NCBI GenBank assembly: GCA_026193155.1
Contig: JAPHSI010000181.1
Span: 1 to 12,647 of the forward strand
DNA length: 12,647 nt
Direction: 5' to 3'
Origin: Sulfurimonadaceae bacterium
GTDB taxonomy: Bacteria > Campylobacterota > Campylobacteria > Campylobacterales > Sulfurimonadaceae
Position numbers and translations under genes: made by a program. Shown here piece after piece: positions 5,955-10,701 of the stretch; the first letter of the stretch is position 1; every line of letters starts with the position of its first letter. The notes below the pieces were generated by a model. That model had not been told where the DNA came from. It did not search any database and saw only the letters and a program-made list of their open reading frames with translations.

Positions 5955-7262
5955 ATGTTTAAATATATACTTACTCTTACCCTATTATCTTTAATATTCC
6001 TTGGTTGTTCATCTGATGACAATGACACGGACACGGCAAGTACCTCATCACCTTTAAGTGGCGAGTGCAACACTCAAATATATACAAGTTCAAATCCAAC
6101 TACACTCCCTATGCTAGTCGTACTGGTGAGTTATAACGATGTACAAATAAGTTCATCGATTACTACATGGAACTCTAAGATGTTTGGAAAAAATGAAAGT
6201 GAATTAAATCATTATTATGATGAAATAAGTTCTTCACAGTTTGAATTTTCTCAAGCCACGGAATGTAATGGTGTAGCTTCGGTGCATCTAAATAAAAACC
6301 ATCCAAATATTAGTATAGATAGCCTTTCGTTTGATTCTTTAGTATATCCTGATTTAAAAGCTTCTCTTGAAGCACTTGATAATAATATATCTTTTGATAT
6401 TTATGATACAGATGCTAATGGGCATATAACTCCTAATGAACTCTTAGTTACATTTATAATAGCAGGATATGAAGATGCTTATGAGGGTAAACACGTTAAT
6501 CAAGGTATATGGGCTCATCAAAGTTGTATAAATTCTACAGGAGATATTCCAACTTTGGATGGGGTTACTATAATGGGCTGTGCAAATGATGGTAATTATG
6601 CACTTTTTGGAGAAAGACATGAAGAATCAAACCCACATGATGCAACCATCGGAATTATAGCTCATGAGCTTGGTCATTCTGCATTTAACCTGCCGGATTT
6701 ATATAATACAGATAATCCAAACAGTGGCGGAATAGGATATTTTGGACTTATGGGTGCAGGAACTTGGGCACAAAAAAACAATACTGAATATCCAGGAGAT
6801 ACACCTGTTCATATGACTGCTTGGAGCAAAGTATACAACGGCTGGGTAACTCCTGACAATAGTTCTGGTTCAAAAATAATGAATGCAACAAATCTTAATT
6901 CTTTTAATACTGTTAAAGTTCCTATAAATGACAGTGAATATTATTTACTAGAAAATAGAAACAATGCAGGTTACGACCGAGGTCTTTTTGTTTTAGATGG
7001 AACTTTTAACGGTGGTTTGGCAATCTGGCGTATAAATGAGACACAACTGACTACAGATAAACTAAATAGTAATGAAGTCAATACTGATAATAACAACAAA
7101 GGCGTTGATTTGGTTGAGGCGGCTAACTCTGTTATTGACAGTGGCGGTGTAGGTAATGAAAAAAATCTTTTTTATAGTGGAAATGTTGATAAACTAGAAG
7201 TCGATGCAAATATAACTAATATTGGTGAACGCGCAGAAAACATGCTTTTAAATGTAAATTAA
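5955..7262 (+). CDS. M6 family (immune-inhibitor-A-like) zinc metalloprotease, lipoprotein
   Basis: This 435-residue secreted endopeptidase begins with a lipoprotein signal peptide whose lipobox IFLGC ends at Cys18, followed by an Asp/Ser/Thr-rich linker to about 37. The zinc site is HELGHSAFNLPD, with His237, Glu238, His241 and Asp248 in the extended HExxHxxxxxD pattern of M6 and related families. GLMGAGTW at about 264-271 is the expected Met-turn region. An EF-hand-like calcium loop DTDANGHITPNE (151-162) lies ahead of it. C-terminal to the catalytic site is YYLLENRNNAGYDRGLF, typical of M6 proteins. The N-terminal pro-region that commonly precedes the catalytic domain is absent, but a separate gene resembling it starts 27 bp downstream. 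The start is fixed by the signal peptide, although no ribosome site precedes it. Substrate is unknown. Confidence 0.88.
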   Translation: MFKYILTLTLLSLIFLGCSSDDNDTDTASTSSPLSGECNTQIYTSSNPTTLPMLVVLVSYNDVQISSSITTWNSKMFGKNESELNHYYDEISSSQFEFSQATECNGVASVHLNKNHPNISIDSLSFDSLVYPDLKASLEALDNNISFDIYDTDANGHITPNELLVTFIIAGYEDAYEGKHVNQGIWAHQSCINSTGDIPTLDGVTIMGCANDGNYALFGERHEESNPHDATIGIIAHELGHSAFNLPDLYNTDNPNSGGIGYFGLMGAGTWAQKNNTEYPGDTPVHMTAWSKVYNGWVTPDNSSGSKIMNATNLNSFNTVKVPINDSEYYLLENRNNAGYDRGLFVLDGTFNGGLAIWRINETQLTTDKLNSNEVNTDNNNKGVDLVEAANSVIDSGGVGNEKNLFYSGNVDKLEVDANITNIGERAENMLLNVN

Positions 7263-7289
7263 ACACATAAAGTCTTATAAGGAAATAAA

Positions 7290-7658
7290 ATGAAATATCT
7301 ACTAATACTATCTTTAATTATCACAAGTCTATTCTCAGCACCTGCTTATAATGCTTTAAGAACTTTTAAACAAGCAGATGGGACTGAGTTTAAAGCAAGA
7401 GCACAAGGAAATCATCATCTAAACTGGATTGAAGATGAAAACGGTGAAATTTTAAAATATAATGCAAAGACTAAGAACTATGACTACGCTGTCATAAAAG
7501 ATACTCAGCTAAAAGCATCTGGATATAAATATCAAACACAAAATCTTAAAAAAAGTGCCCCAAAAGAGCAAAGAGAAGTTCAAAAGATAGATAAAAAAGA
7601 ATTAGGTCAACTTATGAAACAAAGAAGATCTCTCAAATCAAAAGGTCATACACACTAA
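7290..7658 (+). CDS. Small secreted protein resembling the N-terminal pro-region of M6 proteases
   Basis: The 122-residue product has a signal peptide (MKYLLILSLIITSLFSA, cleavage likely after residue 17). A compact segment follows at about 18-82: TFKQADGTEFKARAQGNHHL (25-44), then NWIEDENGEILKYN and NYDYAVI, then ASGYKY. From memory, many M6 proteases begin with exactly this kind of module (Q-x-DG-T-x-F-x-x-R-x-x-GD-x-x-x-x-W-x-E-x-x-x-G-x-x-x-x-Y) before their catalytic domain. A basic, Lys-rich, probably helical tail (83-122) ends the protein. The gene follows the M6 protease by 27 bp with a good AAGGAAA ribosome site, so they are probably cotranscribed. A role as a separate chaperone or inhibitor of that protease is inference. 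It converges on the DUF89 gene with 6 bp between stops and no terminator visible. Confidence 0.75.
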   Translation: MKYLLILSLIITSLFSAPAYNALRTFKQADGTEFKARAQGNHHLNWIEDENGEILKYNAKTKNYDYAVIKDTQLKASGYKYQTQNLKKSAPKEQREVQKIDKKELGQLMKQRRSLKSKGHTH

Positions 7659-7664
7659 TACCTA

Positions 7665-8522
7665 CTATACGATTTTACAAATAATATCACCTATCTCTTT
7701 AGACAATGAAGCCGCAACCACTGAACATTTCACTTTAAGTAAAAAACATATATCACTTCGGTGTGAAGGGCTCATGCATTCATAATTTCCCATCCCTTTA
7801 CTTATAACCAAATCAGCACTCTCAAATAATTCTTTTGCCTCTTTTGTAGATCTGTTATATGTAAAACCAGGAGTATTTACACCGGAGTCAATAAGCCTGC
7901 ATATTTTTTGAAATCCTGCTTCTTTTGCCTCTTTTATAGTAACATCATTTATTATTGGGTTTCCACGTACCATATATGTTAAATCTAGCGTTGGATACAA
8001 ATCTTTTAAAGTCTCAACAAACATGTAATCAAATATATGTTCACCTACATTATCACCTATAATAAGTACACTTTTTGCTTTTTTTAGTTTGCTTTGTAGT
8101 AGTTCAAAATCATTAAGGGCAAACTGAGTATGAAATATTTTTTCTAGTTCCTCTTCTAAGTCAAACTCAACCTCTGCGGCTAAGTCTATTACATTTCCGG
8201 CTACGGCAATCTTTGTAGCTGTTAAAAGTTTATTTTTTGAGTTTTTAAGTTTTTCTTTTAAAAAAGGAACAAAACTGAGTGCTTTTTGCGTAGAGTTTTC
8301 TTTAACCTCATCATAAAGGTCTTCTTTATCGGCTATTATTGCCATTTCTTCATATACATACGATGCAATTTCCGGAGGTGTATCAGAAAAAGAGAAATCT
8401 TTACTCATTTGTCTGACAGTTGAAGTTAGTTTATTAGACAATTCCTCATCTGCTTCTATAGCATTAGCTACTTTTGCACTTTGGTTAATTATACATTCTA
8501 TACATTCATAAGAGATTGTCAT
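7665..8522 (-). CDS. DUF89 / ARMT1-like family protein, probable metal-dependent phosphatase
   Basis: At 285 residues it matches the short prokaryotic branch of the DUF89 family (Pfam ARMT1-like). Members studied elsewhere are metal-dependent phosphatases proposed to remove damaged or unwanted sugar phosphates. Visible marks are the N-terminal CIEC pair (Cys7, Cys10) typical of this branch, AGN at 108-110, the metal-site segment GDNVGEHIFD (156-165, with Asp157 and Asn158), VRGNPIINDVT (185-195), DSG at 212-214, and SKGMGNYE (241-248). The fold is a soluble Rossmann-like alpha/beta domain. It is 15 bp downstream of the DUF3972 gene in the purE run. Its ATG has almost no ribosome site, so translation is probably coupled to the gene before it. 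The true substrate is unknown, and a nucleotide-sugar link suggested by purE is only inference. Confidence 0.85.
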   Translation of the reverse strand: MTISYECIECIINQSAKVANAIEADEELSNKLTSTVRQMSKDFSFSDTPPEIASYVYEEMAIIADKEDLYDEVKENSTQKALSFVPFLKEKLKNSKNKLLTATKIAVAGNVIDLAAEVEFDLEEELEKIFHTQFALNDFELLQSKLKKAKSVLIIGDNVGEHIFDYMFVETLKDLYPTLDLTYMVRGNPIINDVTIKEAKEAGFQKICRLIDSGVNTPGFTYNRSTKEAKELFESADLVISKGMGNYECMSPSHRSDICFLLKVKCSVVAASLSKEIGDIICKIV

Positions 8523-8537
8523 TAAAAAACAAGTTTA

Positions 8538-9011
8538 CTAATTTGTATGATCATCTATTGCTTTATTCCACATCATTTTATATTTACGTCTCATAAATTC
8601 AACCTCTTGTTGGGAAAGCTTTAGTTGTTCTTGCAGGGTATGGATAGTTTTTCTATCCTCATCATAAAGTTCCTGTAAAGATGCAAGTGCTTCTTTTAAA
8701 AATTCATTTTCCACTCTTACTGCCTGAAGTGTTTCATCTTTAGAATCAAGTACTTTTTCATGAAGATTGATGATAGTACCAATTGTTTTTTGAACAAACT
8801 CCGGCTGAACTATCATTTCTTGAGTGTTTTGTTCTGAAAGTTCTTGTAGTTTTGCAGGGACTACAACTTCTTGAGCACCTTTAGATGGGTCTATATATCT
8901 AACACCATCCTCAACTTTCACGCTTAGTTTTCCACGATCACACAAATCGTCTATCGCGTCCATCTCTAAGCCTGTAAGTTCCATATACTCTGTATCACTC
9001 ATCCACTTCAT
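8538..9011 (-). CDS. DUF3972 family protein with putative helix-turn-helix and coiled coil
   Basis: This 157-residue cytoplasmic protein is of a kind I know as DUF3972, found in Campylobacterota. The first 45 residues (YMELTGLEMDAIDDLCDRGK, then a turn and strand VKVEDGVRYIDPSKG) look like a MerR/excisionase-type winged helix: a short helix pair that reads like 'which residue class chooses the module', then a beta wing. A linker follows to about 65. From about 70 to 150 the sequence is a long heptad-rich helix (LHEKVLDSKDETLQAVRVEN onward, then LQELYDEDRKTIHTLQEQLK), predicting a parallel coiled coil and dimerisation. No enzymatic motif is present. It sits 19 bp after purE and 15 bp before the DUF89 gene, with a good AAAGGG ribosome site. 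Function is unknown; a DNA-binding or structural role is inferred. Confidence 0.75.
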   Translation of the reverse strand: MKWMSDTEYMELTGLEMDAIDDLCDRGKLSVKVEDGVRYIDPSKGAQEVVVPAKLQELSEQNTQEMIVQPEFVQKTIGTIINLHEKVLDSKDETLQAVRVENEFLKEALASLQELYDEDRKTIHTLQEQLKLSQQEVEFMRRKYKMMWNKAIDDHTN

Positions 9012-9030
9012 ACTTTACCCTTTTTATTTA

Positions 9031-9531
9031 TTATACTTCTATGATTGTTTCAATCTCCATAGAATCTGTTTCAACTTTTTTAGCTTTTGCTATTCTATCT
9101 TCTTTTAATTTTACTGCTAATTCTTCATTGTCTAAAGCTAATATTTGCATCGCTAAAAAAGCTGAATTTATTGCACCTGCTTTTCCTATTGCTACTGTAG
9201 CAACTGGCATTCCAGCTGGCATCTGAACAGTTGATAGCAATGCGTCAATCCCGCTTAATGCAGATGCACTCATAGGCACACCTATAATAGGCTTAACCGT
9301 TTTAGAAGATAAAACACCCGCTAAATGTGCAGCCATTCCTGCAGCAGCGATAAATATCTGGGCACCTTTAGATTCAGCTTTTTTAATGTACTCAGCAGTT
9401 CTCTCAGGTGAACGATGAGCTGAAGAAATAATCATCTCATAGTTAACACCAAACGCTTCTAGTGTATCTGAACAAGACTTCATTACTTCATAATCACTTT
9501 TTGAACCCATTACGATTGAAACAAATTTCAT
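9031..9531 (-). CDS. purE: N5-carboxyaminoimidazole ribonucleotide mutase, class I
   Basis: PurE moves the carboxyl group of N5-CAIR to C4 in de novo purine synthesis and normally works in the cytoplasm as an octamer. At 166 residues it has the usual length. The nucleotide-binding GSKSD is at 9-13, the class I signature SAHRSP at 37-42 (His39 being the catalytic His), and AAAGMAAHLAGV at 62-73. The stretch PVATVAIGKAGAINSAFLA is also conserved. These features fit class I (needing N5-CAIR from PurK) rather than the class II enzyme. A ribosome site AGAGGA precedes the ATG, and a strong -10 box lies upstream. It is the first gene of a run continuing to DUF3972 and DUF89. No purK is in the window. 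Confidence 0.97.
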   Translation of the reverse strand: MKFVSIVMGSKSDYEVMKSCSDTLEAFGVNYEMIISSAHRSPERTAEYIKKAESKGAQIFIAAAGMAAHLAGVLSSKTVKPIIGVPMSASALSGIDALLSTVQMPAGMPVATVAIGKAGAINSAFLAMQILALDNEELAVKLKEDRIAKAKKVETDSMEIETIIEV

Positions 9532-9562
9532 TAAATTTTTTCCTCTTATTTAATTTTTTGAA

Positions 9563-9571
9563 ATTATAGCA
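9563..9571 (-). promoter_or_regulatory. Extended -10 promoter of the purE run
   Basis: The minus strand reads TGCTATAAT, a perfect hexamer with the extended TG motif. Initiation would be near 9556, about 25 nt ahead of the purE ATG. No PurR-like palindrome was seen, and the 77-bp gap after the DHH gene shows no terminator with a T-tract. Confidence 0.6.
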
Positions 9572-9608
9572 TATTGCTTAATATTAGTAATCTAATGCTC
9601 TTTTATAA

Positions 9609-10535
9609 TTAACTATCAGCATTTATCTTAGTTATTAAATCTTTTAGAACTTCTTGTGCTTTATCATTGTCTATCTGACAAGTACCAGCAGCAGAATGTC
9701 CCCCTCCGCCATTTGCCAACATCAATTCTCCAACATTAGTTTTAGACGTTCTGTTTATTATAGACTTACCAGTGGCAAAGACCGTATTTTGATTTTGAAA
9801 TCCATTAATAATATGAATTGAAATATTTTGTTCCGGGAAAAGTGCATAAATCATAAAACGGTTACCGGGGTATATAGTCTCTTCATTTCTCAAATCAAGA
9901 ACAACTAAATTTCCATACACGGTAGAACAACGTTGTAACTGTTCTTTAAAATCATCTGCATATTTATTAAAAAGTTCAACTCTCTCTTTAACATCCGGTA
10001 ACTCCATGATATCATCTATTCCATGATCGTGACAGTAGTCTATTAAATCCATCATCAATTGATAATTAGATATTCTGAAGTCTCTAAACCTACCTAAACC
10101 TGTACGAGAATCCATTAAAAAAGAAAGTAAATCCCACCCCTGCGGATTTAAAATATCATCTTTGGAAAATTGAGCAGCATCTGCTTTATCAACGGCAAGC
10201 ATCATATCTTCACGAATCATAGACAAATCATTATCTTTTACATAATAATCATAAACAACACGAGCGGCAGATGGAGCGTCAGCTATTATTATATGATTAT
10301 CAGCTTTTTCATTACGGATTGTTTCACTCTCATGATGGTCAAATACTAAATGAGCGTTCGCAACATACGGAAGGTTTGTGATTATGTCATTTTCTGTTAT
10401 TTTTATAGTACCGTCTTGCATATCTTTAGGATGGACAAATGTTATTTCATCAATTAATTTTAATTGTTTTAAAATAACTGCACATACCAATCCATCCATA
10501 TCACTTCTTGTAACTAAACGAAATTTTTTACTCAT
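9609..10535 (-). CDS. DHH/DHHA1 family phosphoesterase
   Basis: This 308-residue soluble enzyme is of the DHH superfamily, which cleaves phosphodiester or phosphoanhydride bonds using manganese. Metal-site motifs are SDMDG at 11-15 (Asp12, Asp14), DHHES at 66-70 (Asp66, His67, His68), and AVDKADAAQF at 114-123 (Asp116). The DHHA1 domain ends with GGGGHSAAG at 276-284, the substrate-binding Gly-His loop. There are no S1, CBS or membrane segments, so it is neither full-length RecJ nor GdpP. It is closer to small exopolyphosphatase-like or nanoRNase-like members; which substrate it cuts cannot be told from the sequence. It has its own promoter and diverges from the PhoX-like gene. AGGGG lies before the ATG. 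A gene of its own, it precedes purE by 77 bp. Confidence 0.88.
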   Translation of the reverse strand: MSKKFRLVTRSDMDGLVCAVILKQLKLIDEITFVHPKDMQDGTIKITENDIITNLPYVANAHLVFDHHESETIRNEKADNHIIIADAPSAARVVYDYYVKDNDLSMIREDMMLAVDKADAAQFSKDDILNPQGWDLLSFLMDSRTGLGRFRDFRISNYQLMMDLIDYCHDHGIDDIMELPDVKERVELFNKYADDFKEQLQRCSTVYGNLVVLDLRNEETIYPGNRFMIYALFPEQNISIHIINGFQNQNTVFATGKSIINRTSKTNVGELMLANGGGGHSAAGTCQIDNDKAQEVLKDLITKINADS

Positions 10536-10562
10536 AACTACCCCTATATTTAAATTCTATGT

Positions 10563-10568
10563 ATTATA
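10563..10568 (-). promoter_or_regulatory. -10 box of the DHH phosphoesterase gene
   Basis: A perfect TATAAT on the minus strand would start transcription near 10556, about 20 nt before the ATG at 10535. The remaining divergent region (10569-10701) is AT-rich. I found no recognisable Pho box there and could not assign the PhoX-side promoter, although AAGGAT, the ribosome site for the plus-strand gene, is clear at 10688-10693. Confidence 0.55.
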
Positions 10569-10701
10569 TCAACTTTTATCTAATGCATATTATTATCTTT
10601 ACCATAATGTTTCCATGTGTTCTTGTTTTGTATTTAAATAGTAATCTTGAAGTAACATACCTCTTCTAAGCTTTCCTATCAAAATTATAAGGATAAGATC
10701 A

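Noticed and set aside
7259..7289. Terminator between the M6 protease and the small secreted gene
   Set aside because: No hairpin with a T-tract; the gap holds only a ribosome site, so cotranscription is favoured.
10536..10701. Pho box upstream of the PhoX-like gene
   Set aside because: No pair of CTGTCAT-like repeats at the proper spacing was found.
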